A DNA stretch of 64,000 bases, from the NCBI GenBank assembly GCA_009767595.1, contig VSDK01009060.1, positions 154,889-218,888 on the forward strand. The letters run 5' to 3'. Positions 39,341 through 52,944 of the stretch are shown here, one piece after another. Source of the stretch: Symbiodinium kawagutii (lineage: Eukaryota > Sar > Dinophyceae > Suessiales > Symbiodiniaceae). Below the pieces are notes generated by a model, which was not told where the DNA came from, made no database searches, and saw only the letters and a list, made by a program, of their open reading frames with translations. Made by a program: the position numbers and the translations under genes. Every line of letters starts with the position of its first letter. Position 1 is the stretch's first letter.

Positions 39341-42300
39341 AAGGAATATGATGGCCAGTGATGTGCACTAATGGGTATTGATGCGTACTAATGCGTAATG
39401 ATGTGTACTAGCACTAATGTGTACTAATGGTTACCAGAATAGTCAGTGCTGTCAATTGGTTTATGTTGGTATCATACTGGTATCGTTCTTATTAAGAATC
39501 GTTGATGATGTTTGAATAATAGCCAATCATGGCTTAATTATCACGGAAGCGAGTCATTATGGCTCAAGAATGAAAACCAACAAGAATTCACAGTTGTGGT
39601 GCTCATGCGTGGGTTACTTTGCAAATAGAGTGATGGCAGAATAAACCACCATCAGTCGAACATCAAGTTTCCTCATGATTTGCAATCAAATATAATTAGG
39701 TGGTTTATCTATGGATCTAACACCACCCCCTCAAATCAGTTCTTCGTGATTTATCTTCTGAAGCAAATCATTTGACGTGGGATACAACGAGCAAATGTGT
39801 ACCATCGCTGATACACCTACGGATCCGATGTGGTCATTACTTATTGAGCATGGTTAAGAGTGGCTACATAGTTGAGGGCAAATTAATCAACAATGACGTT
39901 ATGGCGGCTAATAATCAACAGTACGAGGATATAGTTACTCCCCAACTAGTTATAAGAATCAACAACGATCGTGGGAGAAAAGCCGTGATATAGCAAAAAC
40001 AACATCATGGGTGTATCCATTGTGTAAATATGCTTCAACATCTTGCTCACCAGGGGTGGACCTGGTTCCAAGAAAATGCATCAACTGATCAAGTAGATTC
40101 AAGTTCCGTCACCGGCTGATCATGGTGAAGCAAGCACCAGCCAGTTCTGCCACTATCAGCTGCCTATTCTCAACCTTGAGAACCAACCAAGCTACCCATC
40201 CACCAGCCAATCCACCAACCAATCAAGCTTTGATGTCAACTCTTGCGCCTGGCAGCCGCAAGGGCCGTCGTGGCAGCAACACCTCACGCAACAAAGGAAG
40301 TCCATGGCGCTCCAAGCAGCTTGAGCTGTTGCTGTGGCGACTACAGTTCTATGACGTACTCTTAACACTTCTACAGCTGACGTGAGGGCCTCTCTCTTGA
40401 AGAAGCACATGTTTCTGACTGAGCCGTTGGACTGTCCCGCTTTTTGACGAACGTGAAATGGGGCCGAAGGCACGAACGTCCCTGGTCACTCCGCAGCGCA
40501 GCACCAGGGGCTCCGCACCCACAGCACCATGTGTCCGTCCGCCGAAGCTGTGCCCAGCGCTGCTCCCTGGCGGGTCATGGGAGCACCAAGGGGCCAGCTT
40601 CGAGGTGCATCTGGTGCAGCATCACCAAGTGGATGGGTGCCTATGCCCAACAGCAACCAGAAACCCCAGCTCAACATGCCCACACTTTCTTTCATTCTCG
40701 TTCGTTTGCCTCGTAGACTCAAGGAGATAAAACATTCCGCTGGTGGATTGGTTTTTGATCTTCCAAAGGTAAGGTAGAGCAGATCGTTGCCAGATATTGC
40801 CATCACTATGAAGTATAGAGAGCAGTTGAGACGGTTCAGAATTGCATGGATTGCACATATGTTGTGCCTCATTGCACTTGTTCCGGGTAGGGTAGCAGTG
40901 ACTTGAAACATACCTGCAGACATATGCATAGATGTAGTGTGCTCCCAACACAGATGCGTATATAGATAGATATATATATAGAGATATATATATATATAGA
41001 GATATATATATATATGTGGATCTATCGGTATGTATGTGAGTCTCTATTTATTCTTTATCCATATGTATCAGATCCAACAAGTTGAAGCAAGATGATGTGT
41101 TCGAAGATATGGTTGAAGACGAAAGCTACATGTGAGTTCCTGGGTTTATAGTCTCCAGGTTCATCAGGCTCAGACCTTCATTTCGGGTCCTTCGGTTAAC
41201 CAGCTTGGTGACTGAAAAGCAACAATGACAATGGAATTCCAATGAGCTGCTCACGGAAGAAACCAGGGAATCCCCAGGTGATTTCCTCAACGAACATGAC
41301 CAGTTTCCTCAGAAATCTCCAACGCCTCTTGAGGCTGATGCCGCTGGCACAGGCTGGCCAGCTGTGGTTTTAAGCTCCGCCTGCACAGGACAGGCTGATG
41401 AATCTGATGGATGTACGGGTAATGACAGTAATTAACAATGCTAAACAATGCTTCATACTTGCGCAATGTAGGGTCACTTCCGTTGCTAGTAAATAATGAT
41501 GCATATATGCTGTAAAATCAGTGATGATTCACAATAGGAAAATATCTGGATCAACTATGCTCAATTTATGAGGAATGAAGCTTGATAGAAGCGTATCTCA
41601 TGAACAAATGCTGAATAGATAGTGTTTAAGGGTATGCGGAATGTGTTGAATAGACGCTCAATATTGATATGATTAATGATGGTTAGTGATGGGCACGTAT
41701 AGTGTGCCCCTGAACAGTGCCCAAAATAATCATTATTTCGCACTGGAAGCATCCACTGTTGGGCTCCACCGTTTGGACATTCCCGTGGCAATTGATCCAC
41801 TATTTACGAAGGATGTCTATCACTATGGTGAATCGACCATGAATGGTGGAGCCGTTTCGTTGCTGAAAAAATGGTGATGCTTCAGGGGACCAAGTCATGC
41901 CTACCATTATTTTCACTGTGTGAAATACCGGCGAATACTGCCGGTGTGAGTACCAAATTGAAGCAACGTGAGCTCCCAGATGAAATGATGATAGCAACTT
42001 TCAAGGATCATGGTTCACCCAAGAAGATGATCTTCGCAGCCGATGGTATCCCGTCTTGCGGGGGCCAAACGAAGACTTTGCTTTCTGCTGTGTTCCTATG
42101 TCAAGAACTGAGATTATCTACAGCATCATGTTATCAGCCAATCGCATCCACACATAGCCATACCGAGTTCCATTTCTGCTCCCACAGAATACTGGCCAAG
42201 GTAGGGATGCGCGCAGGTGATGATAGCATCGTTCGTTCATCAACCAAAAGCGATGTTGAGCACCGCTCGTCCAGGGGACCAAAGTCTTCCGTCAAAGTCC

Positions 42301-43959
42301 GAAGCGGATGTGTTGCTGATTGATCGTAAGAGGTGCCATTGACATCCCTGGTTTCCATCGTGCATTTCCTGGTACCACAAACGCGAGCGCATCACTATGG
42401 TTCAAAACCGATGGCTCTCGTGTTGAGACAAGATCTGCAGTGACTCATCAAATAAACCAGTGACTTATCACATAAACAATCACAAACATGTCACATAAAC
42501 AATCATAAACCATTGACATATCACATAAACCACAATATAAACACCCCATCTTTCAAAAGATTTGGGAACCCCCAGACCGTCAGACCTAGTTCCCTTTCCC
42601 AAGCACCGGAAACGTCAACGCCATGGCTTCACCCAGTGATCATGGCCAGGAGTTTGCGAGTTGGGACAAGCCTGTGGTCTAAAGGTGTACGGGCTGTGAT
42701 TGCTGATGAGGGTGTCCAGGCCATTGAGATAAACCAAGTAGGCAACAATAGTCTGCTGTGAATACAGTCTTGATGATTGTGAGAACAGGCAGGTAGGTAC
42801 CCCACAATCAACAAATAACCAAGGACGTGGCGCTGGGTATCAGTAAGAGGGTTTGTAGTTTGCTGAGAAGGATCCTCTGGCGATCCGCAGATGGGTCATG
42901 GGAGATGGGCTTGACTTGTTGCTCCTTAGAATCAGGGCCAGCCTCGAACTGATCGATCAATTCAGCGGTTCTGCTTGCAGCAAGATCTCTGCTGATTGTT
43001 GGTGATTTGAGATTCAACTGTTGAGGTCATGAACCGTTCAGGACGTGCGTGCCAACGACCTGCATGGACAACGACGAGCTAAGCTCCGGGAGCACTTGCT
43101 GCACTCGCTCAGCTTTTCGGAGGCTCAACGGGCGCCGTGAGGATCAACGGCGAAATCTTCACAGCCGGGGCTTCAAATTTCCTCTACAAAGCTTCTGATC
43201 GACGGCCAAACCTGAGGCTTTCCAAAGGTTGGCGAATGCATCAAAGCCCTTTACAAGGTGATTCCTCTTAATTTAAGAGCTTCATGTTGGATGTAAGATG
43301 ATGTAACAATTGTTTTTTTGGAGAGCAGCTACTCTGGGGCCACATGGGCGACCACCTTGTGGGCTTGTCAAAACAACTCTGGCGACTTGTCACGCACCAG
43401 ATGCGTGATTATGTGTATCGCTACACATGTCGAATCAATTTAACTTGTAACCGATGGCTTTGGCACAAATGTACCTGCATATCATGACTGTGTATACGTG
43501 TGCATACGCAGCTGTGTCGCATGGGTGTCTCTGAATGTATGTGCATACAAAGATATATTGCAAACTACCAGTAAGTGACATTTTGTGGTAGCTGCTGAAT
43601 CAATCACAAAAACACAGCGGAATTCACAGGGGACGGATGTTCAACGAGACCTGCGAACGTCCTAGCCGCGCAGGTTGCCGCATCTCAACTTAACTTGGGT
43701 GTCCAAACACCACGAAGAGATGACTTCGTTCGTAAAATGTACCACCTTACGGATACGGCATTGAACATGGTGATGTGTATGTAGATATTTTCTACACACA
43801 ATGCCCTGACTGTCTTATGTTTAGGAGTGCGCAAATCCACAAGTACTTCTTGACGAACAGGGTATTGCATATCATGTTTAGTGTGTGCATATATTGGATG
43901 TTGTTGAATATACAAGCATACAATTGCACACGTCATGCATTAATTGAAATTCTAAATAT

Positions 43960-44056
43960 GGTGGTTTCTCAAAATGGGGGTACCCCCAATCATCCTTGTT
44001 TAAGCATTTTGAGGAAGAGACCATCCATTTGGAGGTCTCCTATTTTGAGAAACCAA
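43960..44056. mobile_element. MITE-like family 2 copy
   Basis: Ends GGTGGTTTCTCAAAATGGGG and CTCCTATTTTGAGAAACCA are inverted. Contains the GGGGGTACCCCC palindrome. Confidence 0.78.
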
Positions 44057-44656
44057 TAGAAATGGTTGTTTATTCAAGATTGTTGGTGATTATTCCCTTT
44101 TGCTACCGATTAGAAGGGTTTCTCTATTATTGATCATCATATATAATCCCTATAAACTACTCATTCCCCCCATAATCCCTATCTTTAAACATACTTGTTG
44201 GTGATTTCACAATTCATCTTGTTGGTGATTTCACAATTATAATCTCTATTATTAGCTATTCTGAGAACGCAATATTCACCATTCTCCATCACTAAAATCC
44301 CTATAACCGATATTCACCATTATAATCCCTATTATTAACCAGTATTCACCATTATAATCCCTGTTTTCAACCAAGTTTGATCATTATAATCCCTATGAGT
44401 AACCAATATTCACCATCATAATCCCTATTATTCACCAATATTCACCAATATAATCCCTATTAACCATTATCAAATATGGTCCATGCATACATTGTAACCC
44501 TCTCCGTGGTGTGATTCACACCTTGCAGGCGCCGCGGGCGCGGCTGCTGGTGGAGCACCGACAGGTGTGTGCTGAAGCTTCGGCTCGGCACCGCGCCGCC
44601 AAATACGCCAAGTAAAATAATTTCTAATAACGGCGATGTTAGATATCTTAGAAAAA

Positions 44657-44758
44657 TGGGGGTTTCTCAAAATAGAGAGCCCAAAAAATGATTGGTTCAT
44701 TACTACAAATGGTTAATAGTGGATGATTTGGGGGTACCCCTATTTTGAGAAACACCCA
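44657..44758. mobile_element. MITE-like family 2 copy
   Basis: Starts TGGGGGTTTCTCAAAATAG and ends TATTTTGAGAAACACCCA. The interior is GATTGGTTCATTACTACAAA followed by GGATGATTTGGGGGTACCCC. The best-preserved member. Confidence 0.82.
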
Positions 44759-46164
44759 AATGGTATTTTAAAATAATCATTTTCTAATAATCCTTAATCA
44801 ATGGTGGTATAATTTCAGTACTGTAAATGATTTCTATAACCAGTATCCCTTGAGCGAAGGGATAGGTTACAATTATCGTATTTGATAGGGCGGTATTAGA
44901 TATCTTGAATAAGTACTGTAAATGATAAATAATGGTATCTTAAAATAATCACTTTCTAATAACCCTTGGGTCTACGAGAAGTAAGAATGGATGGTTTAGT
45001 ACTGTAAATGATAGAAGATGTTGACCCAGGATTAATAAACTCCATGTTGATTAATAGGGTATCCCATGAAAGCCTTAGTTTTCCATTCGAATGGTAACCC
45101 CCCAATTGATCAACCAGGGGTTGATTCTTCCGGGGTAGCCATGAAATGGATACTTTAAACTGTAAATGATAAATGGACGATGGTTGATACTGTAAAAGAT
45201 AATACGCCTCAGAATGGATGGCTGAGTACTGCAATTGATCAATCAACTGGATGATTTGGGGGTATTTTGAGAAACACCCATATACTGCTTGTTGATTGAT
45301 TGATGATTGGGTAATGATTGGTGAAGGATGGTGGATAATTGGTGAATGATTGGTGAAGGATTGGTGAATGATGATGGCGAATGTAATGGGATTATTCATA
45401 TGCGGACTGCAACTGAAGGATGAATAGGAAAATTCAAAAATTTGTTGCGCCCGAAGTTGTTACTTCCCAGTCCTATGAATAGGAAAAATTGTGAAAATGG
45501 TTTCTCTGTCAATTAATCCTTGAGATGATGGTCAAACCTCTGATTAAATTGTGGCTAAGCATCGGTTCACTGGATGTTAAGCTTTCCCAATTTAAAAAAA
45601 AAATCGTTTCACTGGCCACGCGCATACAAGATCAACATGGCGCTGTCAACTGCATACGACTGCGAAATACATTGATGCATCTCCAACTTGTCAACGTATT
45701 GCGAAAAAACAATTTTCATAATTTGTATGTATATACACCAGAAACAAGTACAATGCGCATATCTATGCGCATATCTCATATCTCTATCAGTTTATGTATA
45801 TACAAATATACAAATCATACAGAATCATACAACCAGCAACACTGGGTACCAAGTTGTGACAGTGTTGGACCTGGCCTTGGGCGTTTAAAGATACAGGTGG
45901 GGATCAACACAACCAGGCAACGGCAGCCCAACACAAGCGATCGTATGTTGATCATTACCTCAGAAATCATTAGCACCATTCTTCATCAACCAAGTACCAT
46001 CATGTAATACTAATGGTAAGTATCACCATCACTAACAATACTATTTAATCATCATTAATAGCCAACCAGGTACCATCATTTGCCATTCTTAAGCATCATC
46101 AACCATTGGTACCATTCGCTTACCTCTGCCCGAAGCCTCAGTCGGGTGACTCATGTCGCTTCAC

Positions 46165-46235
46165 CTGTCGCGAGGGAAGCCCTGTGCCGTCGTGTCGCCA
46201 GTCAGTCGCAAGACGGACGATGTTTGCACGCCCGC
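46165..46235 (-). CDS. Candidate exon, unrecognised
   Basis: A 71-nt GC-rich segment bounded on the minus strand by a pyrimidine-rich acceptor (TTGCTTCTTAG|GC) and a GTGAAG donor. Two frames are open: AGVQTSSVLRLTGDTTAQGF or GRANIVRLATDWRHDGTGLP. I recognise neither. Confidence 0.35.
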
Positions 46236-47053
46236 CTAAGAAGCAACAAGCAGACTTTATGATGGTTGATGCATGTTAATACTGCTTGACCAAATGGTTA
46301 ATTAGTGATGGTTAAGAATAGAGGTTGATTAATTACTGATTGAATCTGATGGTTAATCAATGATGGTTCAAAGTGGATTATACTGGTTGAGAATAGAGAA
46401 CCATCAGAAGGAATAATCAAAATTATACCATGATGATAGTGATCAGAGCTCATAATGGTGCATTTGCATCGCATTAGCAATCAGACTTAATGATGGATAA
46501 TGATGCTGCGTGCTGCATGATTGTTCGATGTGATCAATGATGGTTCATGATAGTCAAAAAATGTTGAGAGCCCATAATAGTACTATGGCCACACTTCTAT
46601 GGGCTGTTTATAATAAGAAGGTAGTGACTCCCATGAAATCCGCAAATGTCACCTAATGACCATCATGATGACATTATTAACCATCTATTTAATTTATTCC
46701 AATGCCACATCATTAATCATTAGTCACTCATAACTACCCCTGATCATGTGTCTCTGTGTGGGTGCGCGCAACTTTCAGCTTCTGAATGGCCACGGGGCAG
46801 GTGAAAAGTGCCGCAGGCTGTCAACCAGAGTAACAGCGCAGCAGCTTGCGGGTCCAGAGAAAAGAACCTTTCTATCTGGTTAGATATGGTTAACTCGTGA
46901 CTAATAATGGTTAAATGATAATGGTTACCTTGCGACTTGATAATGATTAATACTGGTTAGATATGACTAACAATGGTTAGATATGGTTAACTCGTGACTA
47001 ATAATGGTCAATAATGGTTAGATATAGGCACAATGGTTGATAATGATCATTAT

Positions 47054-47165
47054 CTGGTTGGTGCTGGGTCACCACCCTGTCGTGAAAAATATGCGCGTTC
47101 GTCAACCAACCATGTGTTACTGCTTGCATTTGGGAACATTAAAAAAATGTTGAACCACCGACCAG
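47054..47165. mobile_element. MITE-like family 1 copy
   Basis: Ends CTGGTTGGTGCTGGGT and TTGAACCACCGACCAG. Preceded by two direct copies of GGTTAGATATGGTTAACTCG at about 46880 and 46976. Confidence 0.8.
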
Positions 47166-47986
47166 CCATTGATATTTAGCCGATGGTGCTTAGGAATCAA
47201 TAACAAGCGATGAATATCGGATTGGATGCTGAGCAGTCGAGAAGAAACAATATTATCTGGTGGTGCTTGAAAATCATAACAGGAAGAACAAGTGGCTTCA
47301 GAAATCATAGCAAAGTGATGTGAGAAAGTCTGCAAAATGAAGAACTTGAGCGATGACCGAACAAAGCTCATGCCCGGACTGGTCGCTTCATAGGGACTTC
47401 ATACCGTTCTCAAGGGCTTGCGATCTATCACCCTCGGGTTCGCTACTAGGAGACCTCAGAATAGCTTCCACCATGCTGCTCGGCAACCATGCCAAGCAAC
47501 ATCTTGTGAGCTTGGTAACACTACATATCGATAACTTCTCCCACTCAGCAGTTGCAAAAACACCATCGTGGCTCTGCGAGGTCAAGGTCCTCCCTAGAGG
47601 TTTTTCCTGCCTCCATGGAACCCCCCAATCACAAATCCCAATTGACGTAAATTTTTGAAGGCCCATTCAAGTCACTGGGACCACAAGGTGGTCGGATCCG
47701 TATGTTTGAAAGGCATCGAAAGGCAGTCTTAGGGTAACAAGGCGTAATTGACGAGCATGTGTTGTCTCTGCTGATACTACTGAATCGTTGCCCTATCCAC
47801 TAAGGTTGCATCCATTGTAACTTGATTTCTGCTTGAAAAAGCTGGGAAAAGCTTCACAGGTTGAAAAGGTTATTGGATCACAACAATGCCCCACGAACAA
47901 TCCCTTGTATTAGAATGACCTCTGTAACAACCCAAGAAATGCCAAAAAATCTGCATTTCAGTGGCTTACCACTATGCTTCAGCAGG

Positions 47987-48012
47987 NNNNNNNNNNNNNN
48001 NNNNNNNNNNNN
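47987..48012. other. Assembly gap (26 N)
   Basis: Short run of N with the hexamer AGCAGG on both sides, which suggests a scaffold join or an overlap that was not merged. Confidence 1.
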
Positions 48013-48543
48013 AGCAGGACGCGAAGGATCATGGAGTACCATGGCCCTCTTCGATTACCAGCAACACCAGCTGTCTGGACCCGCAATCGTCTGGGGGCCA
48101 GAAACGTTCACAGCATGATGGGTGATTTCTCTTCTCCCAGGAGTCAAAAGCGATGGTTTTGGTTCGCGAATCGCAAGGACTGTTCAGACTTGAAAAGAGC
48201 AGCTCAAAAGCTCAATAGCTTGATAACTTGTCAAGAAAAGCAGTTCAAAAGCTTAAACCACCCACCAGCTTTTTGATTTGCCATACTTTTGGGGCATGAA
48301 TCGGATGTCGTGGTGGGGCTGCCGCAACGGCACACATCTTAAAGGGGAAGGGTTCCAGTGCGCAGCCTCATTCAGCAGCCTCCTCACTCTTAGGACCTGG
48401 AGAATCCGTGGACGAAACCCATCCGCTGGTAATTTTCGATCGAAATTCAGGGATCAATCTGCAAATCGCTGGGACAATATCATTTCAATATGGATTGCTA
48501 TCAGAGTAAATCACAACTCCAACAATTCACAATCTTAAGATAT

Positions 48544-48650
48544 GGCAGTGGGTCAAAACCCTGTACCCCTGGTTCCCCTATCATTAACCATTGTTTTCCT
48601 TACTAATGTATTATCACCCATTGTGGGTTAGTTAATATGGACCCATAGCC
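48544..48650. mobile_element. MITE-like family 3 copy
   Basis: Ends GGCAGTGGGTCAAAACC and AATATGGACCCATAGCC are inverted; the interior has GTACCCCTGGTTCCCC. Confidence 0.78.
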
Positions 48651-49786
48651 ATACGCTTATCCCATAGCTATCCCATAGACAATTCCTAGCTATAACCAAC
48701 CAACGCCCTCCATGGCTCTGACGTGCCAGGCCACCAGGAAGTGTGCCTTTTTTGGTAGGCACTCTACCGAATCAGGACCCCGGTGCAGCTGTGAGTGAGC
48801 TGCAACGTTGACACCAACGGCGCCAACGGATGACAAACAGGGAGACGTTAAGTATAAACAAACTACCATGTCTGAAGGGGATATACAAACAAGAATGTAT
48901 AATGACCAACAGTGGTATATCCCCAAAGTTGATAAACATTATTGGTATTATTGTTACTGACCGAACATGGCAAAGCTATAACAATGATAACAGCCATTGG
49001 ACAAAAACGCTAAACCCAACAGACAGGTACCGGAGGATTGATCTGCAAGTATGGTCATGGATGATGATGGTGTGGGAACTCGGGTAGGTGAACAACACAT
49101 GAAACAACTGACAAACAGCTTGGTTTTTGTCACTGCTGCTGTGCCAGACAGGGAAAATGATGGTCTGAAATGATGGCATCTCCCCGTATCCGTGGATCTT
49201 ATCTACTTATTTGGACTTCCCAATCCTTGTGAAAATGTTCAAAAAAAATCAGCACGAAGCCGAAAACCTACTACAAAATGGAGATCGATCTTCGGAAAAG
49301 GATGATGGAAGCCATCAACTTGTCCTGTGCGAACGGGCCCCAACCTTTTACGACCCGGGTTCTAAAAATCATGGTCGCGGGAGTCGTAGTCGTTTTGTTA
49401 GATCTTCTAGAGCCCATCTTTGGCTTCAAACCTGGGGTCACTGGTGAGTCATCCAACTTATGAGCTGCTAGGGAAATTTGCCAGTTGCTGGGTACACAAG
49501 TAACGGACCCTGAAAATTGCTAAACCATAGCAGAACCAATAGCTGGTGCAAACTGAGCACAGGATGCTCAGTTCTGAAACAACAGGAATTAAAACGGGTC
49601 TAAGACATAGGTTGCCTGATTCACCTTTGCAATCTTGTTGAAAGGAGGCCGTATTGATTCTCAACCAAGTTTTGCCATCACAATCGTTATAATGGTTTAA
49701 TGGTTCTACAGTTATAAGGGTTTAGAAAAGTTTATCTGTTTTGAAGGATTTCCCTTACAGCCACAGCCAACCAGTTTCGTGATTTG

Positions 49787-49886
49787 GGTGTTTCTCAAAA
49801 TAGGGGTACCCCAAATCATCCATTATTAATCATTTATAGTTATTAACCAACCATTTTTTGGGTCCCCTATGGCTTGAGAAACCACC
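49787..49886. mobile_element. MITE-like family 2 copy
   Basis: Starts GGTGTTTCTCAAAATAGGGG then TACCCC, and ends GGTCCCCTATGGCTTGAGAA then ACCACC. 100 bp long. Confidence 0.8.
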
Positions 49887-49899
49887 ATTGGTGGATCAC

Positions 49900-49977
49900 C
49901 TTCCATGGCGATGCCCGGACGTGTCGGCCTTCGCTATTTCCACGTGTGAGGAGGGATAAACGAATAGCTCGCTCATC
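49900..49977 (-). CDS. Candidate exon, unrecognised
   Basis: 78 nt between CTCCAG|GA and a GTGATC donor. Phase 0 reads DERAIRLSLLTRGNSEGRHV then RASPWK. Splice signals are good, but no family is recognised. Confidence 0.4.
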
Positions 49978-50029
49978 CTGGAGCCGTTGCCGCTGGAGAA
50001 TGGCATGGAAATTGGACCTATGAAAGGAT

Positions 50030-50201
50030 TACCCTCTGGTAGTCCCTAACATAGCTGGCTGGAAAATCCATCAATTTTGCCGGGAAAACCCAGGAAAATC
50101 ATCCATTGATGGAGGATTTTATCAATTATCAATGGTTTCCCAGGGTTTCTCTATAAAACATGGTGGTTTTCCAGCCAGCTATGTTAGTTTACCAGAGTGT
50201 A
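50030..50201. mobile_element. MITE-like family 4 copy with about 36-bp terminal inverted repeats
   Basis: Begins TACCCTCTGGTAGTCCCTAA then CATAGCTGGCTGGAAAA, and ends with the near-complement TTTTCCAGCCAGCTATGTTA then GTTTACCAGAGTGTA. TA at both ends suggests a TA target site, as in mariner-type elements. Confidence 0.85.
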
Positions 50202-50324
50202 AACTACAAAGTGGGCCGCCAACCACTGAACTAAGTTGGTTTATAACTAATCTAACTAGGGTTCACTACCATTTATAGGGGTTATAACCCAACTTAAAGG
50301 TGGTTGGGGGCCCACCTTGTAGCA

Positions 50325-50455
50325 TTTGGTTGGAACCCTCCTGGTAGCTCCTGGCCTCGCTCCCCCTATGCCCCTTAAAGACCGGCTTGCATTGGGCAAC
50401 CCTGGCTCCTGTTGCCTCGCTCCCTCCCAACCACCAGCCACTAAAGCCGTGAACA
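50325..50455. mobile_element. SINE-like relative of the 11.1 kb element
   Basis: Shares GGAACCCTCCTGGTAGCTCC, CCCCTTAAAGACCGGC and ACCCTGGCTCCTG with the 11.1 and 55.5 kb elements. Confidence 0.5.
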
Positions 50456-51179
50456 AAAAAGTAAAAAGCCAGAAAGCCATACATTCATCTCATCATGATA
50501 TCGTTGCTTCTCGAAATTCAAAGGGATCTCAATGAACTAGGTGGGTGCTTCAAAAGCAGTGGTGCCAACAATGAAGTACTTGAAGTACTCTATGAACCTG
50601 ATAGTGCAGCATGATCATTGGTTCGTACAAAAAGCGATGAGGATTCGGATCGTACAGCCATCATGGTGCCAAAGAATAGCCACTTCTTCAACCATGGCAA
50701 TATCATAAGTAAGAAGAAGCACACTCAAACACGGGTGCACACATACACACATACACCACAGAAACTAGCCACTTTCAGAGGTGTTGCTTGTTGTGCGTCA
50801 GGGAAAAGGAATACCAAAAAAACGCCTAAAGTGCCCGGATATGGTTGTTCCAGATATGGTCGTACCAGATACGTTCGTACCCAGATAGACCTCCTTATCT
50901 GATTGCACCATGTGTTCTATTGTGCAACTGCTTTGATACCTGCCACTACTCTTGCAGAGCATTGAGGTTCAACTGATTCTGGATGGTCACACTGGATTGA
51001 TTCAACATCAAACCACAAACAAGGGTGTTCGCACAATAGGTGATCATTGCTGGTTTCCAGTTTTTAGGTTTCGATTGATTTTGTACCAACACCTTCATCG
51101 TTGTCCGACCGCGATCAAATTGTCGCGAAACCCAACCCCCTGCGTTTCAGTAGCCAATGAAATGTGAACAAACCGTGCA

Positions 51180-51660
51180 TCTAATTACATGTATGTATAC
51201 AAACATAGATACATAGATATATAGATATGTTGGTATAGAAATATATGTATATAAATATATATATATACATATATCGGCATGTTTCAATATGCATGCATGT
51301 ATATATAGTTACATATACTTATGTCGGCATTCGGTGTGTTTAAGTATGCGTGTGTGTTATCATTCACTTATCTCTTCATCTATGCATTCAATGATTTTTG
51401 AATGTATTTTTGATCAGTTATATACATATCAATTATAAACATAAATATATGTGTTTGTTATGTAATATATATATAAATATGTATTTATTTATTTATTTAT
51501 TTATTTATTTACTTATTTATTCATTTACTTATTTATTTATTGATTTATTTATGTATTTATATATATATATATGCATATATGGAAACATACGTGTATATAT
51601 ATATATATATGCGTGTGTAAATATACATACAGTATAGTTATATATGTATATATATCCAAC
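51180..51660. repeat. AT-rich island with TTTA runs
   Basis: TATATA, ACATATAT and (TTTA)n runs. Frames through it are low-complexity artefacts. Confidence 0.85.
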
Positions 51661-51890
51661 AAATGGCGAATACATGAGGATACATCCCGACATGTCCATG
51701 GATCATATACGGCTGATATATATATATATATATGGTGTAGGAATATCATGGATGCTTCGCAACAACCGATGCTTTGCACATGGGATGGGGGTCCAGACAT
51801 CGTTTCTCTACGTTCGCACTCAGCTGACGAGTCCACAGATCCGACGACTCGCTGCTGCCATCGTCCCAATTTCTCGCCGAACTTCATGAG

Positions 51891-51997
51891 GCTGTGGGCC
51901 AGTTCACCCCGTACCCCTGGTTCCCCTGTTGTCAACCATTGTTTCCCTTATTGCTGGTCATTATCCCCCATTGTTGGTTGTTTAATATTGACAGCCA
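51891..51997. mobile_element. MITE-like family 3 copy
   Basis: Starts GGCTGTGGGCCAGTTCACCC then CGTACCCCTGG, and ends TTAATATTGACAGCC. Confidence 0.72.
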
Positions 51998-52400
51998 TGA
52001 GGATCAACGGCATGTTAGCTGTCAATTCACCAGGTACCCCTGGCTGTTCACATCCCCTTTTTTGGAGGCTTGACCCAAGACCCGGATGGTTGGTGATCCA
52101 CTTGGATCAAGCTTCCCCAGCCCTCGGCAGCAACGGCCAGCTCCTGCGCCCTTCCACCTACCGGCAGCTGATTCAATGAATTGGCCTGGCAGGTGCTTTA
52201 CCGGCCATCTGGCAAGCAACCCAACAAGACTGGGATCAGCCGGGCGTTTCAGCTAGGCACTCTATTTGCATGGTTAATGATTTTCTATTTGTTCGTCTTT
52301 TTTCCAGAAGGTGAATGATATTGTAGGTCCGGTGGAACGTTCAAACTTTCGACCACTATAGGTAAAGATCCGGAGACCGAATGATTGTTCTTATTGAAAT

Positions 52401-52502
52401 GGCTATGGGTCAGTTCACCCCGTACCCCCTGGTTCCCATCATTCACCATTGTTTTCCCTATCATTGTTGCTTAATATTGGTGGTTCATATTGACCCATAG
52501 CC
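52401..52502. mobile_element. MITE-like family 3 copy
   Basis: Best-preserved inverted ends: GGCTATGGGTCAGTTCA and TCATATTGACCCATAGCC. 102 bp long. Confidence 0.82.
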
Positions 52503-52944
52503 AAATTATAAAAGATCTCATTTTGACAAGCATGGCTGTCTCAAACAATCGCCGTGCCCTTTGCAAGGGCCCCTTGTGCCGCAGCACATTGCCAACCAGC
52601 CATGGACCCAGGCACTGCCCCAGGAATGAAGCAAAACACCATGCAAATCCAGTTCCAGCTGCTAGATTCTACTGAAATGGCAGCATCAATGGGCATTGAA
52701 AGATATGTTTCAAGAAACCGCCGTTCCCATCCTTCCAAGACATGTCAGAAGGGCAGCATTCGCTTGATTCGGGTCTTGCTGTGCGCACAAGGTCAGCACA
52801 GTGCGTCCCATCTGTATGGAGATGTTCACACCTCGGCCCAGGCACCATCTTTCTGGGTCACCGTTGGGTGTTCTGTCGGATCTGTAAGAAGGGCTGCGTT
52901 GGCCAAAGGTCAGTGGTCAGCTAATGCTTGCCTTGGAAACTTCA

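Noticed and set aside
40440..40650. GC-rich segment open in most frames, considered as an exon of the Clp or another gene
   Set aside because: No frame gives a recognisable motif, and several donors and acceptors are possible on both strands, so no specific exon can be supported.
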